Source: Trichomonas vaginalis G3 (taxonomy: Eukaryota; Parabasalia; Trichomonadida; Trichomonadidae). From it: a stretch of DNA of 64,000 nt. A model generated the notes under the pieces. The model ran no database searches. It was not told where the DNA came from and saw only the letters and a program-made list of their open reading frames with translations. Position 1 is the stretch's first letter, and each line of letters starts with the position of its first letter. Of this stretch, positions 11,217-20,923 are shown one piece after another. Position numbers and translations under genes: made by a program. The DNA lies in contig NC_067207.1 of NCBI RefSeq assembly GCF_026262505.1, positions 1,682,252-1,746,251 of the forward strand, given 5' to 3'.

Positions 11217-14200
11217 TTATGCAATATAAGTTGGTTTGATTGCAAAGATGAATGGTGAGAGTTTTTCTGCTGCTTCAGATGTCAAGTTATCGTTGTATCT
11301 CTGCCAGAAAGCAGAGAAGAATCGAGTGCAAAGTTGGTTCAAATTCTGGTTAATTTCTGAACCATCAACGATTGCAGTCATTGCATCAATAACTTCATCA
11401 GAAACTTTGTCAACAATAGTTTCAGAAAGGGCTATTGCCATCAAACCGCGAATAGGACCGATTCTAGTGTCAACAATCTGTCCTTCACTGTCATCCCTCT
11501 TCATGCGACTCTTCTGTGGCGATTTCGATTTATTCTTCGAATTCTTTTTGTCACTTTTTACAATTGGATCAGGATGGAACAATTTTTCACGGAATTCATC
11601 AACATACTTTCTCTTTAATTGCTCGAAGTACTTAATGTTCTTGAAGCAGTTCTTAAGGAGTAACATTGCTGCTTCTCCGACATTTGGATTATTTGAGAAA
11701 ATCGAGAATTTGATGATGTATTTTTCCAAATAATTTTGAATCAAAACAGGGTCAATCAAATAAATATTATTCATTATAAATGGCATGACCAAACTGATTC
11801 TTATACATTGAGTACTCCAATGCAGATCAGGTGTTGGAGCGAATTGTTCCAACATGCCTTCAAACAGCTCTTGTATTTCTGCTCTATCAATTTTAGGATT
11901 ATCATCTAAAAGAGTCAAAACAGAAATCTGCATTTCATCAATATCATCTGGATCTTTGTTTTCTAGATCAGAAACAATTGCTTCAATGTTATTGGCAACT
12001 AAGTCATAGAGGAAATAAGTTAATCCAGCTGCATCAGTAAATGCTTTCTGAATGAAATCATAGATGAAATCATCATCGCAAGCCATGATGTTTTCGTAGA
12101 AGAAATCTTCAATTTCATCGTGAAGATCCAAATAATTCATTTGGATGAGGAAATCAACAGAACATCCAACAACAAGTTTCCTGGAATAATCTAAACTCAA
12201 ACACTTTGGATCAAAGATTTCAGTGAATCTTGGCAAAAGAGATAAAAGAGATTCTTTGTCATGGGAACACAAAACAATCAAACTCTTGAGAAGATCAACT
12301 TTTTCTCTTGTCTTCTTTGTCAATGAATAATTGGAAGGAGGTTCAATCTTTTCAAGGATTTCTCTGAGCCAAAAGAATCTTCTTGGATCTTTCCTTATAA
12401 CTAAGAAAGAAATAGCTTCGGACCATTTGAATTCGCCATCTATTTCGTATGATTTAGAAAGAACTTCTGCAAGTTTATCATAAACTTGTTTGATTTGTTT
12501 GCTGCTGAAATTGGAAAGACCTGTAATTACTCCGAAAATCAGTTCGTTTCCTGTGTATTGAACAATTTCTGTGTTCAATTTATTTATAAATGATTTTGCA
12601 ACATTGAGAGCTTTGATCGCAAATTCAGGACCAAACAATCTTGTCAAAGATTGCCAAGTAGAAATATGTTCAAGGAAGAAGTCAAATTCTTCGTGATCTC
12701 TGACATCTGAAATTGTTTGTGTTGTGTTCTTAATGAATGCCTCGTTGTTGCATGTTTCATTCAATAAATTGTAGACTTGGATACGTTCTGAAACTCTTTC
12801 TTCGAAATATTTTCCAATATTTTCTTTGTAAATGTCTGGAGTCAAAATAACTCCTTTCTTTCTATATCCAATATATGGCTTATTATCTTCAAACTCTATA
12901 CTATCAAAGTTATCCCAATTAACTTCTCTATTTGCTGAATCATCTTCTGCTTTTTCATCTGTCACTTTTTGATCATTTGTCACTTTTTGATCAGATTTTT
13001 CTTCTGTCACTTTTTGATCAGATTTTTCTTCTGTCACTTTTTGCTCAAATGGCAATTTTTCAGCAACTTTAATTCTTGGAATTAATCTTTCCATTGTTGA
13101 AAAGAGTAGTTGCATTGCGAAAGATCTTGTTCTTAGTTCAGGAGATGTGATGTGCTTCAAAAGGAAACTGACAAGTTCTGTGTCAAATATTCCATTTCCG
13201 ATAACCCTCAAAATCCAAATTGTGTAAATTTCAATGTCACTATCCATTGGATACAACATTGATTTGGAAATCAGTTTCTTGATGAACTCCAATTTCTTTT
13301 CATAAGTTGTATCTCTGCTGAAAATTCCCATATCAAAGTCATCAATTAAATGATACTGAGCGCAGTGGATAATTTCGCCGGAATCATCCTTTGGAACTGG
13401 AGTACAAAGTGATAATAATGCTTTTGTAACATTGTCAAAGCCGTTTTCAGAATGAGAAACCGTCATAACCATTACATTTGCAGCAGTCGAAGAAGAAGAC
13501 AAATTCGAACCGTTTTCAACAGATTTTTCGAATGATTTGAAGGCTTTTTGTGAGAATTTACTGACTTGACGTTGGAAATTCTTTGAAATCTGGCAGGCAA
13601 CAACAAAATTAGTTACACTTACTGATACAGATTTATGAATAGAAGCTGCGAAATCCATTATTTTTTCGTAAATCCTTTCTTGGAATGTTGTATAAGGTAA
13701 CTGTGTGAATGCAAGCAAATTCGCATATTCTTTAACAGCAAAGAGATAAATAATATTCGATAGCATGCAACTATCTCTATCAAGTATATATTTGAGGTTG
13801 TAATATGTATATCCTTCATGATATCCTTTTTGTAATTCTTCAGAATTTTTGGCAACTTCATCCAAAGGAGCGAAACAATCAGATAATGTGTTAATTATCT
13901 TTGATTGTACACTAGGATGTTGTTCTTCAGTTAAATTCTCCAAAAGCCAATCAGTAATTTCAACAAAAACTTCAGAAATTTTCTTTGAAGTGTTATTTTT
14001 CTGGAAAATTATGTTGAAACCTCTGTTTTCTCCTAAACAAGCTGGATCTACACCTCCTGACAAACCATTAATAATTGCATGGACGAATTTGATGCTTTCG
14101 ATTTTCTTTGTTCCTTTAGCTTTATTGAAAATTTCCTTAGCCTTTTCGAAGAAAAATTTTGCGTATTTTACAGCTGTGTCGAATTCTTCTTCAGAAGGTT

Positions 14201-16229
14201 CATGCCATTTCAAGAACTGTTCTGTGAGTTTTTGAGGACCAAGAACTCTGTTTTCGAAAGGATATGATAAAACAAAACTTCTAAGATACCATTTGACGCA
14301 AGAATAACTCAATTTCTTAATTTTCGCATCATCTTTTTCAGCCATTTTAATGAGAAAATCAGCAAGTTCTTGTGTACTCAAAACATCGAAAATAGGGGAA
14401 TCTCTTATCAAACAACAAAGCACTTTCATGTCTTTGTCTGTTGGATTCTCTTTCAGCAATGATTTGGCCATCGAAAGTGGTGATAATTCATCAATAAACG
14501 GTGCAATACATGAACGTGGTAATGTTGTGTAGACTTCAGCAATATATTTTTCGACTTCATCTTTAATTTCATCTTTCAAATGGTATTTCAAAGCAGAGAG
14601 CATTGCAATAAGATTTGTCATTGCTGACTTTAAATCTTCTCCTTCGCATGAAGCTGCAAATTCAACAGATCTTCGTAAAAGTGTCATAATAAAGTCAATT
14701 CCATAATATTTTTTGATATCACACATCAAAAATATTTCGATATACATACTAAAAATAGTTATGCAAAGATCAGGATCATTTGAAGATATATCTTCTACGA
14801 ATGATTTTGTGTTCTCAATCAATCTGTCAACCTCGTAATTCTTGAGGAAAACAAGAGGTGCAACTAATTGGAAACAAACTGCGGCGCTTCTTCTAAAATG
14901 TGAATATTGGGATAATTGTTCTCCCATCGAAAAAAAATATGGTAATGAAATGTCAGGACAGACTTGTACAAAATAAGGAAGTTCCCTTAAAAAGTCGGAA
15001 TAAGAGTAAAATTCTTTTCCGAACAATTCGATAAATGTTTTAACGAACCATCGAATTGTTTCATCAGAAATCTTTTGGCCTTCGAAATTTGGTTTCTTCT
15101 GTTTACTGAGTCTTTTCAAAAACTTTTGAAGAAGGAAGTCAATGAAGTTGTATGCGCCCATTGGCTCTTCATCAGATTCTGAAGAATCAGGGAGATAAAG
15201 TGGTAACAATGAATGTAATAATTGTTCCAAATGTTTTTTCACTTCATCAGCGTATTCTGTTGCCAACAAACTGATGATAATTATTGCATATGATTTCTGT
15301 GATACTGTTGGATCTTTTAAGTTCATGAATTCGTCGGAAAAGAAGTTGTCTTCTTTGCTGTTTCCGTCTTCACTTTGGTTTCTTCGCAAAGGAACACCGA
15401 TGTTTTGTGAAAGTCTGTGGAAAATAAATGGAATGTACTTAGACCAATTCGCTTTCTTGCCAGAACGGAATGCAATGGAAAGCTTTGATACAAAGATAGT
15501 GTCTGCATCCATGGAAGGCCAATGTGACCATTGTTCGAAGAAGAATTCTATCCATGATTCTGGATCTGCTCTTGTAACTGGTAATAAAGCGATAAGAAGT
15601 ATGAGATGGTTCGAGTCATTGCCTGATTTGGGGTGAACGATGTGTTCCTTGAAAGTATTAATGATATTATCGACTTCATTTCCATCAAAGAAGTAGGATA
15701 GGTCTATAACGAGAGAGATGAGTCCACAGTTAATGTTAACGATGGGATTTGGAATATCTGGTCTTAGTTTTGAGTTTGAAATCACGTATTTGTAAATAAG
15801 TTTGTAAATTGGTTGCCAATCAAGAGTAATATCGAAACAATCGTTGACTATTGCAAGAGCTAATAAACATGAATATTGATTTGAAACAAAAACTAGAATC
15901 GGGAGATAAAATTCATCTCTAAAAATGTATTTCGTCAAGTTATCAATAAGAAAGTATAGCTCTGAAGTATCTAGAGTGTCTATGCCTGTTCCAAGATATG
16001 TTTTGAGATTTTGGAAGAAGTCTAACACCATGGACGGATCTTTTTCTGAAATAAGTCCAGTTACTTTAGAAAGAAGTTGCTCTTTGATGAGTTTCATGGT
16101 TTTTACGGCGCCTTCTCTCACATAGGGAGGTAAAGCAAGCCGCTTCCTCTGTGCAGATTCCTCACAGAGAACGACCATTTTTTTTTTTCTAAAGCAAAAA
16201 GGATTTTGAAAATTTTGGATTCTATTCAT
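11217..16229 (-). CDS. BLM10: BLM10/PA200-like proteasome activator
   Basis: This 1670-residue all-helical HEAT-repeat protein resembles the BLM10/PA200 (PSME4) family, single-chain caps that bind the ends of the 20S proteasome and open its gate without ATP. Family-like segments are visible near the N-terminus: PPYVREGAVKTMK, then LDWQPIYKLIYKY, then ANWSKYIPFIFHRL with a following IGVPL. Length is close to the usual 1800-2100. The C-terminus is KPTYIA; a Tyr is present, but it is third from last and not penultimate as in canonical gate-opening tails. A lysine-rich insert with tandem SDQKVTEEK repeats lies near residues 1060-1090. The first ATG (16229) and the one at residue 18 (16178) are both possible starts; conserved-looking sequence begins after the second. 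Confidence 0.78.
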   Translation of the reverse strand: MNRIQNFQNPFCFRKKKMVVLCEESAQRKRLALPPYVREGAVKTMKLIKEQLLSKVTGLISEKDPSMVLDFFQNLKTYLGTGIDTLDTSELYFLIDNLTKYIFRDEFYLPILVFVSNQYSCLLALAIVNDCFDITLDWQPIYKLIYKYVISNSKLRPDIPNPIVNINCGLISLVIDLSYFFDGNEVDNIINTFKEHIVHPKSGNDSNHLILLIALLPVTRADPESWIEFFFEQWSHWPSMDADTIFVSKLSIAFRSGKKANWSKYIPFIFHRLSQNIGVPLRRNQSEDGNSKEDNFFSDEFMNLKDPTVSQKSYAIIIISLLATEYADEVKKHLEQLLHSLLPLYLPDSSESDEEPMGAYNFIDFLLQKFLKRLSKQKKPNFEGQKISDETIRWFVKTFIELFGKEFYSYSDFLRELPYFVQVCPDISLPYFFSMGEQLSQYSHFRRSAAVCFQLVAPLVFLKNYEVDRLIENTKSFVEDISSNDPDLCITIFSMYIEIFLMCDIKKYYGIDFIMTLLRRSVEFAASCEGEDLKSAMTNLIAMLSALKYHLKDEIKDEVEKYIAEVYTTLPRSCIAPFIDELSPLSMAKSLLKENPTDKDMKVLCCLIRDSPIFDVLSTQELADFLIKMAEKDDAKIKKLSYSCVKWYLRSFVLSYPFENRVLGPQKLTEQFLKWHEPSEEEFDTAVKYAKFFFEKAKEIFNKAKGTKKIESIKFVHAIINGLSGGVDPACLGENRGFNIIFQKNNTSKKISEVFVEITDWLLENLTEEQHPSVQSKIINTLSDCFAPLDEVAKNSEELQKGYHEGYTYYNLKYILDRDSCMLSNIIYLFAVKEYANLLAFTQLPYTTFQERIYEKIMDFAASIHKSVSVSVTNFVVACQISKNFQRQVSKFSQKAFKSFEKSVENGSNLSSSSTAANVMVMTVSHSENGFDNVTKALLSLCTPVPKDDSGEIIHCAQYHLIDDFDMGIFSRDTTYEKKLEFIKKLISKSMLYPMDSDIEIYTIWILRVIGNGIFDTELVSFLLKHITSPELRTRSFAMQLLFSTMERLIPRIKVAEKLPFEQKVTEEKSDQKVTEEKSDQKVTNDQKVTDEKAEDDSANREVNWDNFDSIEFEDNKPYIGYRKKGVILTPDIYKENIGKYFEERVSERIQVYNLLNETCNNEAFIKNTTQTISDVRDHEEFDFFLEHISTWQSLTRLFGPEFAIKALNVAKSFINKLNTEIVQYTGNELIFGVITGLSNFSSKQIKQVYDKLAEVLSKSYEIDGEFKWSEAISFLVIRKDPRRFFWLREILEKIEPPSNYSLTKKTREKVDLLKSLIVLCSHDKESLLSLLPRFTEIFDPKCLSLDYSRKLVVGCSVDFLIQMNYLDLHDEIEDFFYENIMACDDDFIYDFIQKAFTDAAGLTYFLYDLVANNIEAIVSDLENKDPDDIDEMQISVLTLLDDNPKIDRAEIQELFEGMLEQFAPTPDLHWSTQCIRISLVMPFIMNNIYLIDPVLIQNYLEKYIIKFSIFSNNPNVGEAAMLLLKNCFKNIKYFEQLKRKYVDEFREKLFHPDPIVKSDKKNSKNKSKSPQKSRMKRDDSEGQIVDTRIGPIRGLMAIALSETIVDKVSDEVIDAMTAIVDGSEINQNLNQLCTRFFSAFWQRYNDNLTSEAAEKLSPFIFAIKPTYIA
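12959..13043. repeat. 27-bp coding tandem repeat inside BLM10-like gene
   Basis: About three copies of a 27-bp unit encode SDQKVTEEK on the minus strand. The repeat keeps frame and falls in a charged surface-loop-like insert, so its copy number could vary between strains. Confidence 0.8.
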
Positions 16230-16333
16230 TATCGTTATTACAACAACCTGTCTGAGAAATTAAAAACTCCTTATATTTGCTTAATTTTGCATCAAAAGCG
16301 ATAATTGTTCGAATTGGTGAAAAAGATGTATTA

Positions 16334-17597
16334 CCCAGATTTTCCTTACTTTTACCACCTCTCTAAAGCTGGGGACACCGCCTATCGTTGGGAGTAGCTA
16401 TTAAATAGAACCACCAAGGGTATTTTTCGAACTGCCGGTGTAGTGGAAACATCCGACATAATGATTCATTATGCCAAGGTTTGATTCCCATTTAGCCAAT
16501 TTTTTTCTTTTTTGGATCATGAATTTTTTTTGGGTCACTATAAGATTTGTTTCATGTTCTAAATCTGCTGCATATGTAATCTATTTTTATTTACCTATTT
16601 TTTAAAATCTATTGGATTGCCAAATTTGAATATATTTAAAATCATAAAACTCCAAAAAAACTATAAATATATGTTTTATGCATAGTGCCGATACTCAAAT
16701 ATCAGATTACTTAGATCCATGAATAATATCCGAATTTTTTTTCTTAAAATTAAACTTCAAAACTTCTTGCAATCTTATTCTTAATCAATTGTAAATTTTT
16801 AAAACCATTTTTTAAAATAATTTTGCGTAAATTTTATTCTCATGTTGTTTTAATCGAAAATTGATACATTTTCAAAAAAATAATATTGACTTATGAAATT
16901 CATTTTTAAGGTGAAATAGTATTGTTTTTATTAAAGTATATGAATAATATATAAAAAATTAATGAATAATATAAGCAGATTTTTGGTTTACAAAACAAAT
17001 ATGAGCAATGCAATTTCAAACTTTTGCTGGCAATTTCGATATTGCTCAAGTTTGTAGTATTTGTGATACCTATAACATCGGCTTAATCAAAATTCGATTT
17101 TTCTTATGAGTTATTGAGAAAATTTGATTGCAATGAGAAGGATTTCGACGTTTTTGATAAACTAAGAGCTGAGCTTTAGGGGTTCAGTTCATTTATGGCT
17201 GTAGTTTGATGCGTAGATCTCTTTTTTATTGTAAATTCTTTCAGCATGGAGATCGAGAATGAATCTTTTGAGAACTTTATGAGTTTTTACACCCGTAAAG
17301 AGGTCCTTCTAGGAAAGATAGTCCAGACTACATGAAGATGTGGGTTAACCAAAAAAATCCGATGGTTTCCCCATATTCATGTAGATCTTCGAAAAAATGA
17401 GCACCAAAAAAGCCAAAAAAATAGGCTTTTTATTGGATTTGTACACTAGATCAATAATCTATTTAGGATCTGACACTCTTTTTAGCCAGAGATATGAGGT
17501 CCTTTCTAGGAAAACGATCTATTCATCCATAAAAAAAATGAATTATCGTTTTCCCCAGAAATTACATGGGGAGTGGTAAAAGTAAGGAAAATCTGGG
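16334..17597. mobile_element. 1.26-kb non-coding element with 25-bp terminal inverted repeats and TA flanks
   Basis: The left end reads CCCAGATTTTCCTTACTTTT... (16334-16358), and the right end (17573-17597) is its exact inverse over 25 bases. Each end is bordered by TA (16332-16333 and 17598-17599), the target duplication of the Tc1/mariner/pogo group. No transposase frame is visible, so it is a non-autonomous or decayed copy. Inside are two diverged repeats beginning GAGGTCCTT(T)CTAGGAAA (near 17301 and 17496), each leading into a long hairpin (17328-17384 and 17509-17554). The superfamily is inferred only from the TA flanks. Confidence 0.75.
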
Positions 17598-17895
17598 TAG
17601 TATATAAGACGAAAAGCAGTTTAAATCAAATAATTTTGCTGGGTGTGGATAATTTCAATGACGAAAACTTCCCAAAATGGAAGATTATGTTATAAAAAAT
17701 AATAAATAAAAAAAGAATTCCAAATGTTAATGGAAATGAGAACTATGGGAAAGAGTGATTATGTATGCTCAATATAAATTGTTATTAATAGATTCTGATC
17801 TATTTCTTGAATAAAGACTATAATAACGATGAGTCGGGGTAATTTTAGCTAAAAGTGACACGCCTGTAAAAAGTGACACACCCGTGAAGGATGTG

Positions 17896-17911
17896 ATTAC
17901 CGATCGGTAAT
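17896..17911. repeat. 16-bp perfect palindrome
   Basis: ATTACCGATCGGTAAT is fully self-complementary and lies just inside the left end of the structured element. It looks like a dimeric protein-binding site or cruciform seed. Confidence 0.7.
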
Positions 17912-17980
17912 TTCGACAGTTTAGAATTTAAAATTTTTTATGGAACTGTTGCGAGTTTCATAAAGAATTTAAGGAATATA

Positions 17981-18106
17981 AGCAAAGATTTGAATCAAAA
18001 TCTTAGACCTAAGCCGCTCGATTCGCTCGCGGCTTCCGCGAATTACAGATCAGCAAAGATTTGAATCAAAATCTTCGAACTAAGCCGATCGCTTCGCTCG
18101 CGGCTT
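17981..18106. repeat. Two GC-rich hairpin repeat units
   Basis: Two near-identical units of about 54 bases start at 17981 and 18052 with AGCAAAGATTTGAATCAAAA and end in a GC-rich stem. In the first, AAGCCGC (18011-18017) pairs with GCGGCTT (18029-18035). Such GC-rich stems stand out strongly in this AT-rich region. Confidence 0.7.
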
Positions 18107-18207
18107 TCTTTATTATTTTAAATTTGCATATTTCCATCAAAAGTTCATAAGGTAAAAAATTTCGTTTATTTTTACTAAGAAAAAAAAGGTTTTTGATAAT
18201 AAATTTA

Positions 18208-18560
18208 TTTTATTTCGAAAAAGTAGCAATAATCGTAAAAGGGTATTGATAGGCTTGCTAAAGTAACTAATTTTAGCTGTCAAATACTTTTGTATTTTGA
18301 AGTAAATTAGTATAAATTTGTTTTTACTTTTATTTCGAAAAAGTAGCAATAATCGTAAAAGGGTATTGATAGGCTTGCTAAAGTAACTAATTTTAGCTGT
18401 CAAATACTTTTGTATTTTGAAGTAAATTAGTATAAATTTGTTTTTACTTTTATTTCGAAAAAGTAGCAATAATCGTAAAAGGGTATTGATAGGCTTGCTA
18501 AAGTAACTAATTTTAGCTGTCAAATACTTTTGTATTTTGAAGTAAATTAGTATAAATTTG
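18208..18560. repeat. Tandem array, three copies of a 120-bp unit
   Basis: Three copies (about 18208-18327, 18328-18447 and a slightly shorter 18448-18560) repeat with an exact 120-bp period and essentially no differences. A long minus-strand open frame through them reflects only the lack of stops in one phase; its repeated sequence shows no domain. Near-perfect identity points to recent expansion. Confidence 0.95.
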
Positions 18561-18601
18561 ATATTATTTTAACTCCCTTTGAAAACCTCAATTTTCCATA
18601 C

Positions 18602-18663
18602 AGAGGGAACGGGAATAGCATCCAATATTCCCTGAGAATGGTTGCGCATTCTCAGTTCCCTCT
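18602..18663. other. Perfect three-way-junction fold
   Basis: Outer arms AGAGGGAAC (18602-18610) and GTTCCCTCT (18655-18663) pair over 9 bases. They enclose, without a single unpaired junction base, one hairpin GGGAAT/ATTCCC (18611-18632, 10-base loop) and a second TGAGAATG/CATTCTCA (18633-18654, 6-base loop). All three stems are perfect. This may be a structured RNA or a cruciform DNA site of the surrounding element. Confidence 0.7.
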
Positions 18664-18762
18664 ATATTTCGAACGAAGCTCTCATCGGTCTTTTTTTTTA
18701 ATACTAAACGTTTTTTTCCCCTGTCACTTTTAGCTAAAATTTGGGTTTGCCTAATAACGATG

Positions 18763-19888
18763 GAATAGGAATTCATGTTAAATTATTTTAAAAATTTAGG
18801 AATTAAATGCGAAAATTGAAAAAAATAGTAAAAATTATATTATTAAAAAAAAATTAAAAATCATGAAGAAAATGAATTGATATGAGAAGCCATTTCGTAT
18901 TAACATCAAAATTCGAACACAATCCCCAAAAATAATATTATTTGAACATAGTTAAAATTATGAATCAATAATTAATGCGATAGTGACACAGTAACACCTT
19001 GTAAAGTTACATGATAAAAATCGATTTTTTTTCAAATGATTTCGATTAAAAATATTGGAAATAACTTGAGAATTGTGTTTGGAATAACTTTATAAAGATG
19101 TTTTGATGTCGAAATTTGCAATAGCAAAAAAGGCAAATTAAGACTAACTGATCCAATACGAATATTACAGTTCAAAAGGATTATTGAGAAGTGAAATCAT
19201 TTTAAAAAATATTTTAACATTGGATAAAGCATTTCGATATCAGACAATAATATTTAAATGAAAAATAATTGTGAAAATTATCGTGATCGAAAATTTTGAA
19301 TCAAAGTTCCTGAATATCGTATTTGCTAAAGAATTTGAACAACAAAATTTTTATTGAAAGGTTATACATTGAAAGGAATGGAAGTATTCAATTTTTCAAA
19401 TCTTTAAAATGTTTTATTTCAAATTATTTAATTGTATTATATTTTATTATTATTGACAAGAAATTCAAATGTATATAATTGAATTGAGATAGTCATTCAA
19501 TTTTAAAAATTTTGATGAAATTATTAACACCAATAAAAAAATTCAAATAAAATCTTGGAGTATTATATCAAAATACTCCATGCAATGCAATTATCATAAC
19601 TAATTATCATAAAATTTAAATTCATTTAAACGATTCAAAACCGTTGATAGTTTTTAAGTTGGACGCCTAAAAATTTTATCCATATATACATACAAATACA
19701 ATTCTAAAATTTCATTTTCTATCGTAAATTTACTCAACTCAAGCCTTCAATGGCAAATCTCAATAACAATTTTAATCACAAAATGCATGCATCTAAAATA
19801 CCTAAATTGAAAATATGTTGAGTTGAATAAACTTCACAAATTTTCTGATAACAGGAATATTCAACGTTCAAAGCAATTAATCGATTAA
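18763..19888. other. AT-rich spacer without a supported gene
   Basis: No open frame, RNA gene or repeat stands out. The final ~50 bases form the short leader of the Rab-like gene. Confidence 0.5.
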
Positions 19889-20476
19889 ATGGAATCTCCC
19901 AAGCCCAAGGTTGTTTTCATTGGAGATCCAAATGTCGGCAAAAATACGCTTTTCCAATACATCCAGAAGATCGGATGTGAAGATAAAACTTCAGGAATTA
20001 TCGGAACAACTCATTTTACATTATATTTTAATCAAGGAGATCAACAATTTGATGTAGAATTTTGGAATGCAGCATCTAACAGTTATTTCTCTGCTATTAT
20101 TCCAACATATCTACACAACGCGAGTTATGTATTTGTAATTTTTGATACATCTAATAGAGATTCATTTAATAACCTAAATAAATGGTTCGAATACATCCAA
20201 CAGTATGCATTATCAACAACGAAAATATTCCTAATTGGAAATAAAACTGATAAAAATAATGAAATTTCAAATGAAGACGTTCAAAACTTTGCTAAAAATA
20301 GGGTTCACTTTGACTATACCGAAGTTTCTGCTTCGTCGGGTTCCAATGTTCAATTATTGCTAGAAACTTTGAAAAAGTCTGTATTTTCCAATCCAGAATT
20401 CAAATCAAATACTGTCAATATTCATGATCGTAAAATCAATAATGCTCAAAGGGCAGCATCATGTCGAATTAATTGA
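19889..20476 (+). CDS. Rab-like small GTPase with degenerate G-box motifs
   Basis: The 195-residue protein has the Ras/Rab fold. The P-loop is GDPNVGKN (12-19), with Asn where Ser/Thr normally ligates magnesium. The WDTAGQE switch II signature is replaced by WNAASNS (59-65), so the catalytic Gln and the DxxG Asp/Gly are lost. NKTD (118-121) and SAS (147-149) are intact, so guanine recognition is plausible. The C-terminus ends CRIN, not the double-Cys tail of Rabs, so membrane attachment is doubtful. It probably acts as a non-hydrolysing or nucleotide-insensitive member of the expanded trichomonad Rab set in membrane traffic. The frame is whole with an ATG start, so it does not look like a dead gene. 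Confidence 0.85.
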   Translation: MESPKPKVVFIGDPNVGKNTLFQYIQKIGCEDKTSGIIGTTHFTLYFNQGDQQFDVEFWNAASNSYFSAIIPTYLHNASYVFVIFDTSNRDSFNNLNKWFEYIQQYALSTTKIFLIGNKTDKNNEISNEDVQNFAKNRVHFDYTEVSASSGSNVQLLLETLKKSVFSNPEFKSNTVNIHDRKINNAQRAASCRIN

Positions 20477-20923
20477 TTAATTATTTTTATATTTATCTGC
20501 TCGCTTATTCTACCGTATTGTTTGTAATTTATTAACATTCGTTTTATACTTTTTAGTTAAATTTATCATGTAAAAATTATATTTAGTTTTAATTATCTTT
20601 AGGAAATTAATTTACGGAGCAAAATACTTTTTCCTGTTATCATTATATTCATTCTGAAATATTATTTCCTTTGCTTTACGATATCTTTATTGAAACCTTT
20701 CTATAAATTGGCTGAATGTGAATGGGAGCTATGGAACATTATGTCTAAAAACTTAAATATAAACTCATCCATTGTTCGTACAATTGATCATTCCTAAATA
20801 AAAAATAATATTTTTATAAATTAAATCAAATAAAGTTACAAAACTTAAGATAGAATTTTTTACATATTAAGACAAAAAATAAATATAACATAAAAGGAAA
20901 TTGAAATTAATAAAATTAATTTT
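20477..20923. other. Convergent intergenic spacer
   Basis: This is AT-rich sequence between two converging genes. I see nothing beyond their 3' ends. Confidence 0.5.

Larger units (their letters stand above)
17832..18751. mobile_element. 920-bp structured non-coding element with 11-bp target duplication
   Basis: The 11-mer TAATAACGATG occurs directly on both sides (17821-17831 and 18752-18762). Close inside each end is a perfect 19-bp inverted repeat, ATTTTAGCTAAAAGTGACA (17842-17860) and its inverse (18722-18740). A subterminal direct repeat of AAAAGTGACAC follows on the left. A 9-11 bp duplication is typical of Mutator-like elements, which are known in T. vaginalis. There is no believable gene: the 128-codon open frame is just the tandem array read through. 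The interior is a string of structures listed separately. Assignment to the Mutator group is inference. Confidence 0.72.

Noticed and set aside
13658-16125. Many frames antisense to the BLM10-like gene
   Set aside because: No initiator or family signal; the main frame explains the sequence.
16431-16499. tRNA-like segment: 5-bp hairpin with 7-base loop (CATAA/TTATG) followed by GGTTTGATTCC
   Set aside because: The loop has G where tRNAs have U33, the T-stem pairs over only two bases and the acceptor ends do not pair. It lies inside a mobile element. At best a decayed tRNA-like sequence.
17981-18106. CRISPR-like array
   Set aside because: Only two units, eukaryotic context and no spacer diversity.
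18137-18523. 128-codon open frame on the minus strand
   Set aside because: It is the 120-bp tandem array read in one phase; the protein is an exact 40-residue repeat with no domain.
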